Assembly: GCA_030737875.1 (NCBI GenBank)
Contig: CM060912.1
Location: forward strand, 882,531,199 to 882,595,198
Length of the DNA stretch: 64,000 nt
Origin: Allium sativum
Taxonomy: Eukaryota > Streptophyta > Magnoliopsida > Asparagales > Amaryllidaceae
Direction: 5' to 3'
The notes beneath the pieces were generated by a model that was not told where the DNA came from, did not search any database, and saw only the letters and a program-made list of their open reading frames with translations. Below, one piece after another: positions 1-12,271 of this stretch; within the stretch, counting starts at the first letter, position 1, and the number at the start of each line of letters is the position of its first letter. The position numbers were made by a program, and so were the translations under genes.

Positions 1-558
1 TTTGGGTTTATCGTGAATCGTGTTTTAGATGACATTGGTTCTTTAACCCAGTTAAAGGAAGGATGTTGATTTTTGAAAGATTAAAACTAAGTGGAGTTTT
101 AATGAATCTTTAATTAGATTGAAATGTGAATTGATAATTTAAATTATCAAATTTGGAAAGTGATCGAGAGTGGAGTATCACCAGTTTTTCTCCAAAGCGA
201 TAGTTAAATCTTTATTTAGATTTGAACGTGAAATGGTAATTAATTTTACCGATAACACCGTGGTGTTAGATATGGAGTATTACCAGTTTTGCTCCATGGG
301 ATATATAGGTTGGGATTGGGAAATAAAATAAATAATTACTTCGGTGTGGTTCGCTAATCCCGACTAGTTTGGAAAACCATAAAATGGTTTGAAATGATAT
401 CCAATGGAAGATCAAAGAATAAATTTAGAAGAATTTATCTTGGATAAAATTAATGGGAACATTTCCTTAAGAATGTGATTTTGTGAATAAAAGAATATTC
501 TGAATTGGAATGAGGCGTTTGTTGTGTTTGTGTAACATTTGTTTATCATATACGTGGG

Positions 559-598
559 TTATTCAGAAAGGCCGGGTTTATACCCATTCTGAATAATC
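559..598 (+). other. Stem-loop with conserved AGGCCGGG loop (families 1 and 2)
   Basis: TTATTCAGAA (559-568) pairs with TTCTGAATAA (587-596). The 18-nt loop holds AGGCCG followed by a small GGGT/ACCC stem. The same loop type sits on different stems in elements A, B, D and E (see findings). Pairing was judged by eye. Confidence 0.6.
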
Positions 599-1790
599 GA
601 TTCGACGAGATGTCGAAGATGAAGACGGTGGTTGAAGACCGGAAGTCTTCACATCGTTTGGGTGATTACTGATGATCTTGATTGGGCTGTACACCCAAGA
701 TGAGGGAAACAGTTGGTGATCGTCCAGACGTACTTGGAGATCGATGGATATGCGAGGAAAGTGCCTCCGGTTTCGTTCAGACCCAGAACGAACTTGTAAA
801 TGGATTGTGTGTCTGACATTGGATTTTATTCTGTGTTGATTGATCTCTATTAAATATACATCTGTTTGGCGGCGGAGAATTTATTCTCTTGCTTAACGCC
901 CTTCTCCGAGACGTACGAGCTCAGAGGTTGTATATCGATGGACATCAGTCGCATGGAGTGAATTGCCAATGTGGCACGCGTAAGTGGCAAATGATCAAGG
1001 CTTCTGTTGAAAAGCAAAGTCTTGTGGTTGATGATCAAAGCACGGCCTGTGTGGCGTAGCTTTGTGTATAACGTGAATTCGCGAGCCTCACACCTCGGTA
1101 TGAGTCAAAAACGGGATACAGACCCAAGGAGTGCACGACGTTTCTTTCTAGCTAGGGTGGTGTCAGTGACCTACCAGCCCTGACATTTATATACTTTTCA
1201 CCTGTGTGGTTGTTGGATATGAGGCGCCTCAGATATAGGTCTGTAAGGACCGGGAAACGTGTGTTCAGTAATAATTAATCCTCAAAAGTAAGAGAGGACT
1301 GGCCTTGGAGGTTCCAAAGGATCAGAGTGGGGTCCTGAGGCATTGCTAGAGTGTCTCGAACGCGGAGAGGAGCTTGCCCCTTGCCTCGGCTCATGACGGA
1401 ATCCAATTTCCAATACGTGATATTGCGGTTTTATTTGTAGAACCTAGTATGGCGGCATAGTGGTATGGGTCATTCATGCCGCCTATGATTGATATTTATG
1501 ATTGAAATTGTTTTGACACTATACACTTTTAATAGTATCAAATAATGTGTTTTAAACGTATCAAGCATGCTTTGGCTGTTATAAGGTAAAAACCCTATCC
1601 TCCGGCTTGCGTTGCATTGTGTGATGGGACCTGGGTCTTATAACAGCTTCATTTTTCTTTATTTAGCATTGCGCTGTTTGTTTTATGCACTGGTATTCTT
1701 GGGAGGAAACCCGTTCCGTGTTATACGGCGTGGTCCCTTGATTTACCTAACTTTAAAAATAAAGATTAATAACTGTTTTAGTTCTCACAC

Positions 1791-1804
1791 CAGTCCCATG
1801 ACTG
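1791..1804 (+). other. CAGTC/GACTG stem-loop near the LTR 3' end
   Basis: A 5-bp stem with a CCAT loop lies in the conserved context CTCACAC...ACCTGGAGTTTA. Equivalent hairpins occur at the same relative place in A, B, D, E, G and H. The function is unknown; the position in the distal LTR would fit an RNA-processing or packaging signal. Confidence 0.55.
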
Positions 1805-2170
1805 ACCTGGAGTTTATTGTTTTAACCTAAACTCTGGGTGCCCCTATTTTCTGCACGGGCAGCTAGTAGTTTTGGTTTTGCAGATTTATATTCACAGGAT
1901 CCTGATTTACAGCTGGAACGATGCTCGGAAAGCTCTGTATCCGTGCATTACTTCTAGTTGTGCTTTTGTATTATTTTCCGCTGCGATGTATTTAAATGTA
2001 ATTTAAATCTCTGATATTTATCGAATGTAATTTATTCATTTATACTCTGTATATTCTTGTATCTGATGGAATTGTTGTAATAGCAATGAAATGTTCTTCC
2101 GTCTGCGTTCTATTTTGTGTGTTGTTCTCAAAGTATTCGTGCTTTCCTTCACGGGGAAGTTACGGGTCCT

Positions 2171-4331
2171 TATAAATATGAAATATTCTGATAAACCGAA
2201 TCAATATTTATTTAACGATATATATATAACTAAATCTATAATTTCAACTAACTAATCAGTATTTCAACCAAACAGTCATCACACAACAATCAATCATCAT
2301 TTAACAATACTAAATTACGTTTATAAAAATATAAACTGGACAGAGTTAGTGAGATTTACTCACATTGGATCTTTATCATTAAATAACGATAAACTGTCAT
2401 TGATTTAATTCAGGCGTTCTATTTTGCCATAAATCCAAACGAGCATCAAATTGCTCCAAATTGGTTCCATTGTGTAGCATTTGTCCATACGATCCGAACG
2501 GATCCTATTTTGTGGAATTCAGATAATGAATGAGTAAGTTATTGTTATTTAAGTAAATACGCAAATTATATTAAACTTAAAACTTGAATTTATATAATAT
2601 TAGGTCTCACCAATATTTCTTAGCCTAATACCCTATTGAATCCACTCAAATCAAATCTGTCGTTCTTCTTCCAAAAAATCACTAACCCGACTGCTCCTTC
2701 ATAATGGCCATTGTGGCTTCTTTCTCAAAGCCGTACTTCCAACTTACTCCACGATTTTAAAATCCAACTACACCATCTTCTTCCTCATAACAATTTCCAG
2801 CTATTTATATCCATAGAATCAAACTCGAACCCCGTCTGTGAATCACGTCGTTCCCCCATTTCCTGTATACCCAGTAAAACATGGGAACCTTTTTCGCATG
2901 AAATCTAACAAAATTCTACACACTGCTTTTTCTTTGAGCAACAAACTCGCTAACAACATTCATTTTCAAATCGATGCTTCCATTCACCAAAAATACCTAA
3001 CTCTAACTAATCGAACTCCTCGCTGGAAAATAACTCAGTGAAAAACAAAGTGCCAAGACCTTTAAAACTCACATAGAAGTGTAGATAAACCTCTCAGCAA
3101 CCCAAATATACGCATATTGTAATTTCTAAATTTTTCTATGAATTGTTGTGATTTTATAAGGGTCATGAATTTTGTGTGAAAGCAGAAACAGCGACGTGGA
3201 AGTGTTTGACCAGAGGAAATGAAATATTAGGTTTAGGGTTTTGGTGGTAGGGTATTTATAGGGTAACTATATTATTATTTTTATATTTGATTATTATATT
3301 TATTTTTATTCCCACGATGTCTATATTTGTAATTAAAAATTCCTATGATCACATACAATATCCAAATTCGATAAAAATAGACAGACAATTATAGTTCGAC
3401 ATTACAGACTCAACGAAATTAGTTTTGTCGAATTTGAAGTCCGTTTGCTCACACAGCGTATTTTTAATGTCAAATTATTGACTGTTTTTAAATTGAAATC
3501 CCGTATAGCTACATAATGACTCCAAAAATTTTAAAAATTGAAATCTAACAATAATTTAATATTCTGGATCTAACAAAATTAGTTTCATTGAAAACGGAGG
3601 TCGTTTGTAAAAAAAGGCTATTTTTAAGGCTCTAAATATACCATTTAAATATTAATATATTTGAAACAATTTAATTTAGCATTGATAATTTAATTTGTTT
3701 GAATATATTCATATAGAATATTATATAACTCCAAAATAAATATATCTGGATTTATAACTCGATATTTCAAAATTCCATATTATATTGATACTTAATTTAT
3801 ATATAAAAATCCCTTTATAATATAAATAAATCGTTAAAAATTATAAACGAATTCCATAGCAAATTTCTGGAAATTTGATTTGGACATAACTCACAATCCA
3901 CACTACGAAATCTAAAATTTTCTCTTCCATTAGAAAAATATAGTTCAACAAATTTGAACACTTCTTGTTTCACAGAAATCCGATTAAAAACAGATTCTAT
4001 ATATTCAATTAAAGTTCAAAACTCCATGTTACGAACTACCGCACCATTACGAGCTCGATTTAAATTATATTATAATCATATGTTCGAACTTCATTTATTA
4101 AATATATTCATTATTATAATTCAATTCTAAACTGAATTAAATCCGTTAATTGATTCAATTCACACAATATTGCGAATTCTACTATTTCCGACTATTTCGG
4201 AAATTAAATATATTATTTTATTATTTATATTAATTAAATATTCAATATTATTTAATTAAACAACCATTTAAATCTCTAAATCAATATTAAAATTAATTAA
4301 TTATTATACCGTAAAAATACGGGACGTTACA
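2171..4331 (-). mobile_element. Family-1 LTR fragment (5' part), inverted
   Basis: On the minus strand the LTR starts at 4331 (TGTAACGTCCCGTATTTT) and runs left to about 2171. It corresponds to roughly the first 2.3 kb of element A's LTR (4841-7165). The left end is truncated at the junction with the family-2 fragment. It carries a TATA-like box and two copies of the ACGAAAY...GTTTYGT palindromic motif (3411-3432 and 3571-3591). It is AT-rich and non-coding. Confidence 0.85.
3253..3261 (-). promoter_or_regulatory. Putative LTR TATA box with nearby telo-box
   Basis: On the minus strand CTATAAATA is followed about 10 to 25 bp downstream by AAAACCCTAAACC (3229-3243), a telo-box-like motif known from plant promoters. 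It lies about 1.07 kb from the LTR start, matching the TATA position in element A. Assignment rests on motif and conserved position only. Confidence 0.5.
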
Positions 4332-4840
4332 CAATTGATGCGGAGTACTGAACCAGAAAATATATTTTTATTTTATGATTGAATAGTTGTTTATTTGATA
4401 GTTAAATGACCAACTATCAAATCTGGCCAATATGTTGGTTGGTACAGAAAGACCGGGATCAAATTTATATCCGAATACCATTCCAACCAGCTAATACGAA
4501 AATGTGGAAGATATCAGATGCTGATCGAGACGAAGAAATCGAAGACCGTTGACCTTCATAAATGGAAGAACCACTTAAAATCTCTAAGTCGACGGGGAGA
4601 TATACTTGGGTTCTGTCGTGGTTAAAACCTACGAATGTGCAACGACTACTCGCTACTGATCTCTATGGTTACCTAGGATGTAGTAGGAGGGTACCTTCGG
4701 TTCATACTATTCCTGGATGACTTGTATGGACGGATGTCTGACAAAGTATTTCTTAAGAGTCACGTATATTGATTTTTACAAACGTATCTCTGTTGGTTGC
4801 GGAGAAGACTGTTCTCTTAGCTTAATTCCCAGAATATTTT
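4332..4840 (+). mobile_element. Family-1 LTR fragment (middle part), forward
   Basis: This stretch resembles element A's LTR around 9,330-9,720. It includes the hairpin TTTGATAGTT/AACTATCAAA (4394-4421) and the AGACCGGG loop hairpin TTGGTTGG/CCAACCAG (4435-4490). It is bounded on the left by the start of an inverted family-1 LTR and on the right by element A's LTR start, so it is the remnant into which A inserted. Confidence 0.7.
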
Positions 4841-5914
4841 TGTAACGTCCCGTATTTTTAACGGCTAATAAATAATTTATTTAATTATTTAAGTAATGGT
4901 TTGGTAATTTTAAATGGTTTAAATTAAATAACTTTGAATATTTATTTAATATAAATAATTAAATAATATATTTAATTTCCAAAATAGTTGGAAATAGTAG
5001 AATTCACAATATTGTGTGAATTGGATTATTTATAAGGTATAATTCAGTTTATAGTTGAAGTATAATGACGATTTCATTTAATAAACAACATTAGAACATA
5101 TAAATTATATTATAATTATAATCTAGCTCGAAATGGCTCGGTAGTTCGTAATTTGGTGATTCGAACTTTAAACGAATATACAGAATCCATTTTAAGTCGG
5201 ATTTCTGTAAAACAAGAAACGTTCGGAGCTGGTGAAGTATATATTTCTAGTGAAAGAGAAAAATCGAGATTTCATCGTGTAGATTGTGAGTTGTGACCAA
5301 ATCAAATTTTCGAAAAGCCGCTATGGAATTCCTTTTTAATTTATAACGATTTATTTATATTATAAATGGATTTTCAATATAAACTGAATACTAATTTAAT
5401 CTGGTTTTTGAAATATAGAGTTAAAAATCCAGATAGGAATATTTTAGAGCTGTACTATATTTTATGTGAATATATACGATAATATTAATTTACTAATATT
5501 ATATTTAATTATTTTTAAATATATTTATATTTAAAAGATTTATTTAGAGCATTAAAAATAGCCAGTTTTGAAGACGACCTCCGTTTTCGACGAAATTAAT
5601 TTTGTTGGATCCAGAATATTAAATTATTGTTAGATTTCAATTTTTGTGATTTTTGGAGTCAGTATGTGGCCATACGGGATTTTAATGTGAAAACAGTCAA
5701 TAATTTGACTTTAAAAATATGCTTTGTGAGCAAACGGACTCGGAATTCGACGAAACAAGTTTCGTTGGGTCCGTAATGTCGAACTGTAGCTACATGTCCA
5801 TTTTCATCCAAATTGGATATGGTATGTGACTATACCGAATTTTATATTGTAAATACAAGCAGCAATACACTAAAAACTAATATAAAATCGAATATTAAAT
5901 TAATATTTCACTTC

Positions 5915-5922
5915 TATATATA
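5915..5922 (+). promoter_or_regulatory. Putative LTR TATA box (element A 5' LTR)
   Basis: TATATATA is followed by TCCCTATCATCTAACCCTAAT, about 1.07 kb into the LTR. The same context is kept in the 3' LTR at 13346. If real, R plus U5 would span more than 4.8 kb. Confidence 0.5.
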
Positions 5923-7090
5923 TTCCCTATCATCTAACCCTAATCCCTCATTTCCATTTCACGGTCAAAAATACCCAACCGCCACCATTTTTGCTCAAAA
6001 TCAATTCGTGAAGGGCAAAAAATACAAATAAATAATATAAAAATTTATAAACCTCAGAGTTTATACATCTGAGTTTGTATTGTGATTCTCTACATGCTAA
6101 TAGGCTTTTTGAAGGTATTCGAACAAGTGTTGTTCACTATCTTTATGAGCAGCGTCCTAAGGTTTGCAAAAGTCTTGTAATTGGAGTAGTAATTAGGGAT
6201 TTGGTTGTTGTAAGTAGCTAGACGAGATGAAATGGATCTCGTAGGAATTTTTTTGGAATTTTTCAAATTAAAAACTGTCGCACTACTTCCTATATTGTGC
6301 GAGAATAGCTGTGCACCGGAATTTGAAGGATGACATCGAGTTGTACATGATGGGGTTGAAATCAAAGAGGATAGAAGGAGATTAGAATTGGAGATTTTTG
6401 TCGAAATTTTCAGTGAAGAGGCAAGTCGGAAAAAGGAGCTTGATGCTTGCAAATGTCGGCCAAGGCAAAGAACGAGTTTGTGGGTTGAAGACCAGTTGAA
6501 GATGGGAGGATCAAGTTCTATGTTAAAGGCATTGGAAGTAAGAGAAGAATGGTTTTGGCAATTTTAATTTTTGATTAAGGATGAAGAGTGGAGTAGGGAT
6601 GGCCTTCAAGAAGCAAGGTAAGTGTTGAACGAATGAGGAGCAGGTCATGATAAACATTTCTGGGAAGAAAGGATGGTGCAGTTGGGAGTGGTTTGGGCTG
6701 GGTGATATGAGAAAGGCCCAGTGACGAATTAAATTAGTTTGGTTTTAATTTAAAACAATTTATTAACTTGTTAAATCAATAACTTTATCATATGATACGA
6801 GAAATTGATGAAACAAGATTCGTTGGGATCGTATGGATGGGGGCTCTACAATGGAGCTGACTAGGAGTGAATTGGTGCTCGTTACAATTTATTGTGAAAT
6901 AAATTGTCTGTCTAAATCAACCGACAGTTAACTTTTTTTAATGATGATCGTCCAATGTGAGTAAAACTCGCTAACTCTGCCAGTTTATATTTTTATAAAT
7001 ATAATCTAGTATTGATAAATGATTATTGATTGCTATGTGATGATTTTTTGGTTGAATTGCTGATTTAGTGGTTGAAATTGTAGATAACGA

Positions 7091-7110
7091 TATATGTATA
7101 TATATATATA
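7091..7110 (+). repeat. (TA)n microsatellite
   Basis: A short TA run in the 5' LTR; the matching site in the 3' LTR (14495-14517) is of a different length. Confidence 0.85.
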
Positions 7111-7362
7111 GCTAATCAAATATTGATTCTGTTTATCAGAATATTTCATATTGAAATGAAATCGATGTTATTTATATTGTTTAACATCTGTGGATGCAGG
7201 GGAACAGGTTGATCCAACTGGATTCCTCAAATATTATTACTGTTTATTTTCATATATTGTGATATATGATGTGATATATTTTCTGTGATTGATTTTGTAT
7301 GTGTGGATGACACTGACACTATGATTTGGTATTTCTAAAATACCGTATGTAATACCATAATG

Positions 7363-7665
7363 TAAAAAAGGAATTTTCAAAGCGTATATTGAAAATAAAA
7401 TGTATATTTCGAAAACAAATAGAATTATAAAATATATATTTGGAAAATAAAAAGAATTATAAAATATACATTTGGAAAACAAATAGAATTATAAAATATA
7501 TATTTGAATAACAAATAGAATTATAAAAGGAATATTTATTTAGAAAATAAAAATAATTATAAAAGGAATATTTATTTAGAAAATAAACAAAATTTTATAA
7601 AAGGAAATATTTGGGAAATGAATAGAATTTTATAAAAGGAAATATGTGGAAAATAAATATAAAAT
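7363..7665 (+). repeat. Tandem array of about 32-bp AT-rich units in the A LTR
   Basis: About nine degenerate units built on AATAGAATTATAAAA then ATATTTGGAAAATA. The array recurs at about 14775-15050 in the 3' LTR with one or two units fewer, so it has changed length since insertion. Confidence 0.75.
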
Positions 7666-8475
7666 GGAAATCGGTTTTAACTGATAATTGGAAAAGATTT
7701 ATTTAAAGTAGATTTTAAATAGAACCTATTTTAACCAATAAATTGAGAGGGTAAACTTATAAATAATGTTTTATAAATTAAATAAAATATTTATCATGTG
7801 ATAAATGGAATATATAAGTCTGAACTTACATAAAGAAGCAGAAATCAGTTTTGACACTGATATTTTAAATAGAATGTGAACTCAGCATTTATAAAAGGAA
7901 TTATAAATGAGATTTAACTATTGGAAATAAAAAGGAGATTTTGTATGAATAATTCTATAAATAGAAGTATAAATAAAATTTGGAAAATGGGATATTATTT
8001 TGAAATACAAAATCAAACTAAATGGATTATATAAAAGAAATATTATTCACATTCGGTGTGAATAATGGATCTAAGCAAATAAACACATTTATAAAGGAAA
8101 GTGGATTTTTGAAATAGAAATTAAACAGAAATGGAATTTCAAATGGCTAGAACTAAATAACTTGTTTATTAATGAAAACAAGTGTTGTGATTTATAAACA
8201 ATGTTTATAAATGAGCTAAAATATAATTATCAGTGGATAAGCGAGATTGCAAATTCAACAGTGAATATAAAATGGGAAATTTGGAGTTGTTTTAGAAAAG
8301 GAAACAATGAAATCAATTTTGATATTCGAAATGTAAAAAAGGGATTAAATAAAATCCAAAAAGATTCGTAATTAGAATTAAACTAAGCTAGATGTTATAA
8401 AATAATTTATTTGAAGAAATTTTATACTGAATAAATCAGGATTTAACAAGGTAATTAGTATTCGGTTGGAAATCG

Positions 8476-8668
8476 ATATTTGATAATCGAATATAGGTTA
8501 TTCGAAAGAGAGTTAATCGAATATAAGTTATTCGAAAGATAGTTAATCGAATGTAAGTTATTCAAAAGATAGTTAATCGAATATAAGTTATTCGAAAGAG
8601 GGTTAATCGAATATAGTTTATTTGAAGGAGAGTTAATCGAATAGAGGTTACTTGAAAGTGAGTTATAC
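8476..8668 (+). repeat. Tandem array of 30-bp units in the A LTR
   Basis: Six to seven copies of a unit with core GTTAATCGAATATAAG then TTATTCGAAAGA. Units contain the inverted pieces TCGAATA and TATTCGA, so each can fold back on itself. Confidence 0.8.
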
Positions 8669-9454
8669 GTCGGAATCGATCATATCGAATTCGGGAAAGT
8701 ACTATTTACTTTCCAGTTTTTAAATCAAGGTTTATTTATTTAATAAATAAATAAAATATTATTTATTCAAATTAAGAATTAAAAGTTATATTCTTAAGAT
8801 AGATATTTCGAAAGTAGGATTTATAATGTTATCGTTATAACCATTGTTTTTCATAAAAGAAGTAGATTCGTAAACTGAATTCGAGAATGTGCGTAAGCGA
8901 TGGTTGTAAAAATTGGAGTTGTGAGATTTATCTATTTCGAGGTTTAGAACGTTGTTCAGTTAAGGTCTGAGAGGTAATTATACCCCAACTTGATTGACTT
9001 CGTAAATAACTAAGAAATAGTTGAGGTTCGTTGGTGAATATTGGTTAGATATATAGATAAGTAATAAGCGATTAATGGGTTGAGCAGTTGTAATGATGTT
9101 TTATACAACGTTCGTTTGAAATCATAAATGAGTTCTGGAAACGTTTACTTAATATAATTAATGATGTTTTCTAAGCATAGAAAATGAAATGATTTGTTGA
9201 TAAGAAATGGAAATTTTTTCAAATGTTAATACCGTATATTTTCTAAATTTAGAAAATAAGAATTTCTGTATATATATGGAAATAGGAAATGGTAAATGAA
9301 TAAACTAATGATAAATTAACTTAATAGATAAATGATGATTGATGATTGATCGATAGAATTTCCATCTGGAAATAATATCATTGTTTGTACACATGTTTTT
9401 CTTTGATAGTTAAATCACCGACTATCGAAGTTTTTGACCATTTTCCCGTCGTCA

Positions 9455-9502
9455 ATACAGAGAGACCGGGATCAGATTCATTATCTGAAAACCACACTGT
9501 AT
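9455..9502 (+). other. Stem-loop with AGACCGGG loop (element A)
   Basis: ATACAG (9455-9460) pairs with CTGTAT (9497-9502). The loop holds GAGAGACCGGGAT, as in E and the 4332-4840 fragment, where the stems differ. Confidence 0.45.
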
Positions 9503-10374
9503 GGGCGTTAGCGTTGCGATCAAATACGATGAAGATAACTGAAGACGGAGTTATGCAAGGGTTGTCCTGTTTACAGAATAGTGCATTTGGTTTGTCCAGT
9601 CCCAGGATAACTTATACGGAAGAATGTATGACAGATTATATCTAATGGATCATGTAAGTTGATATCTTCAAACGTATTTACGTTTGGTGGCGGAGGAATT
9701 TGTTTCTCTTAGCTGTATACCCGTGATATGTTTGGAGAATAAATTTGTGATTTGGTGGGTATTACGATGTGACATTCAAAGTGAATGAAGATCAAAAGAT
9801 ACATTATGACCTCTAGACTCACAATTGGGGAATGGTATAAAATCAGGTAGGTTGCATGGCTAAGTGGTTAGCTGCCAAGTAGGGTGTATTATCACTCGAT
9901 CTAGACAAAATTCCTTTTGCTTTTTAAATCTATCGATGCTGTCCCTTTCGGGTAACGGTTTCTGATCCCAACCGTTAGTGACAATACATTTGGTACTCTT
10001 AAGCGAAGTGAGGGGCCGGTCATGTTTAGCTGGGTTGCAAGATGTTCTTGTTGAACGCGGTGTATTCCTCTCTAGAGATACACTGTCGGAAGGTGGTCCC
10101 ATACCTTGCCAGTTGGAATCCATTATCCAATAAGAGCCCATGGTTTTTATTGTATACTATATATGTAGAGCGTGAGATGCAAGCATTCTACTAGATTGTT
10201 ATTTACTTGTTTTAGACAGTATTATAATATCAGACGAATATTGATTTCAAAGAATGCTTTGGGTTATCGTAAGGTAAAAACCATCCGTGTTTATGTGTGG
10301 ATCGGTCTAACGATTATCCTTTCTTTTAAAAACGATTTTAGAAGTTAAACCAAGTGGTTGGTGTTTACTCACAC

Positions 10375-10388
10375 CAGTCCCATGACTG
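10375..10388 (+). other. CAGTC/GACTG stem-loop near the LTR 3' end (element A)
   Basis: CAGTC, loop CCAT, GACTG, then a conserved region with AGAGTTTA/TAAACTCT inverted pieces and GGGTGCCC, 416 bp before the LTR end. Confidence 0.55.
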
Positions 10389-10805
10389 ACTTAGAGTTTA
10401 TTTTTGTTTTGTTTTTACCCTAAACTCTTGGGTGCCCAAATTTGTACGGGCAGTCAAGTAGTTTAGGTATTTTCAAATATCATTGGAGGAGCATGGAGCA
10501 GGAGGCTTCAGCGTTATCTAGTTATTGTTATTTTCCGCTGTATTGTAAGTGTTGTACTCTGATAATATTATTGCATATATATACTGTTTAATTTCAAAGT
10601 TATTTTATATTTTATTCGTTCCGCTATGAGATTCGTGTTACTCTGATGTGTTGTGTGTTCTTCTTCTTCTATTCTAACTTTCTATCTTATCTATTCTCAC
10701 CCTCTATTTTCTTTCATTAACGTTCCAGTAAATTTTGGATGCTTGGTTAGTCGACATCGTGTTTGTTCGATAATCAGGATCCTGTTAATCCCCGGGCTGT
10801 TACAG

Positions 10806-10817
10806 TGGTATCAGAGC
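10806..10817 (+). promoter_or_regulatory. Primer binding site, iMet-tRNA type (element A)
   Basis: TGGTATCAGAGC one base after the LTR end is the standard plant match to the 3' end of initiator tRNA-Met and primes minus-strand DNA. Confidence 0.93.
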
Positions 10818-12253
10818 TGAAGGTTAAGTTATTACTTTGGCTCTGTGGCGTAACTCAATAGAGATGGGGTTAGCAATACCCTATATTGAGTTTGAGTGTA
10901 TATATATGAGTGTGTATTTATTATTTGATATAAAAATTGTTTTACATTATGGAGGTTGAGTAGTTTATGAGTTCTGGTCGATCAGTTTGATCCACTATAT
11001 CGGCAGGAGTTCCTAAATACTTGAATACGATGAACTGACACAGTATGTTTGAAAAGTGGGTAAACAAAATAATTTTACCAAATTTATATGTTGATATAAA
11101 CGATTTATATTGGAATTATTATAATATATTGTGTATATTAGTCATTATTATAATCGAGAATGATTCTAAATTAAATGGTTATGTAAATAACTAATCAGAA
11201 TTCATATGTGTAGTATATGAAATCAGATGAGTTAAATCTGAAATTTTGATCAGAATTGGGATTAAAATTCCTAGAATTTGAATAAGTGTTTGTAAATGGA
11301 TTTAGATTAAATATATAAGGAAAATTTAAAATCCTGGGAGATTTTAAATTTGTTTACAAAAATTGTGAATGATATTTTGAAATAAAATTTCAAAATGAAG
11401 TATTTAAGAATGCTTTTGGAAAAGTGATATAGTACTGAACTCACTTCAGTAGCTCGGAAATAACTCTGATGATGTTGGCCACATCATCAGTGTTCATTTT
11501 TGAGTTCAAGCGACGGATTACTACCAAAGATATCGATTCAAATTATTTTGAGGAAAGAAAGTTGTTTTGAATTCCGAAATGGAATACTTGATTTTTGAAA
11601 AAACTAAGCGGTTTAAAGTTCATAGGAAATATTGTTTGATTTGAAACAAAATAATAAAAATTTGGGAAGGAAAATTAAAATTAAATTGGATTAGAATGAT
11701 ATCGAATAAAATTGGATTGTGAGTTAGAAATCTGAAATGGTATTTGACTGGTTAGTTTAGAGTTGAAATTGGTAATGGAATTTGAGTTGAGAATAAAATT
11801 TGACTGAGTTATAAGCGAATGATTGGGTTTGAGGAGAAAAGTAATTGAAGTTAATTGGGATGACATTAGTACATGCTGAATTGTTAGCAGATGTAAAGGA
11901 TATAATGATATGTCCGACAAAAAGATACATATTTCATACAGTATGAGATTTATGAGCCTATTTGGCAAGCCGCTTGGCTGTTTGATTTTCTTTTGGATTG
12001 GAGGAGGCAAAGAAAGGCGAGTTGTAGTTGTACCGATTGACCAGTACAAAGGAGGTGCTGGCGAAATTTTTCGAAAATATAAGGTGTTAGAAAATTTACA
12101 GAATTTTTGAAAATTTTCGTTAATAGAAATGAATTAATATTTTTATTGGAATTAATTGGTTCAGTGAAACTGAAATTTAAGAAGTAAACAAATAAATATT
12201 AACCCAGTTAATAGGTTTTGTTTTCTACCTTAGCAATTTCGAGAATGAAATCA

Positions 12254-12271
12254 TTTTAAGGGGGGGAAGAA
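12254..12271 (+). promoter_or_regulatory. Polypurine tract (element A)
   Basis: TTTTAAGGGGGGGAAGAA lies immediately before the 3' LTR start; it primes plus-strand DNA in LTR retrotransposons. Confidence 0.9.

Larger units (their letters stand above)
1..2170 (+). mobile_element. Family-2 LTR fragment (3' part), Ty3/gypsy-type
   Basis: This is the 3' part of a long LTR in forward orientation; its start lies outside the window. It matches the reverse complement of element B's LTRs (compare 1-65 with 17194-17250, and 1791-1865 with 22900-22980) and ends with the same CACGGGGAAGTT block that closes B's LTRs. No primer binding site follows; at about 2171 the sequence switches to an inverted family-1 LTR, so the element was cut here. 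It contains the conserved hairpins at 559-598 and 1791-1804. No coding potential is seen. Confidence 0.85.
4841..10804 (+). repeat. Element A 5' LTR (5,964 bp)
   Basis: It starts TGTAACGTCC and ends GCTGTTACA, directly followed by a plant iMet PBS. The first 3.1 kb recurs at 12272-15378 with small differences. Inside are a TATA-like box (5915-5922), two palindromic ACGAAAC-type motifs (5588-5608 and 5748-5768), two tandem arrays, the AGACCGGG-loop hairpin (9455-9502) and the CAGTC/GACTG hairpin (10375-10388). Open frames inside are short and unlike any known protein. Confidence 0.93.
10805..12271 (+). other. Element A non-coding interior (1,467 bp)
   Basis: Only untranslated-type sequence is seen between PBS and PPT. 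The distal part (11900-12090) matches the sequence before the PPT of B and of the coding element D (GGCGAAATTTTTCGAAAA, and a GAGCC...GGCAAGC...TTCTTTTGGATTGG block). That makes the interior look like a fusion of the 5' leader and 3' UTR of an autonomous element with gag-pol removed. No protein of more than about 100 residues with known motifs is present. Confidence 0.8.

Noticed and set aside
9860..10141. 93-codon antisense open frame in A's LTR
   Set aside because: Antisense to the conserved LTR region; not preserved in E (38900-39300) and no domain.
10496..10660. Possible small host gene between the CAGTC hairpin and LTR end of A
   Set aside because: The stretch recurs in the same position in E and is part of the LTR; no open frame or splice pattern.
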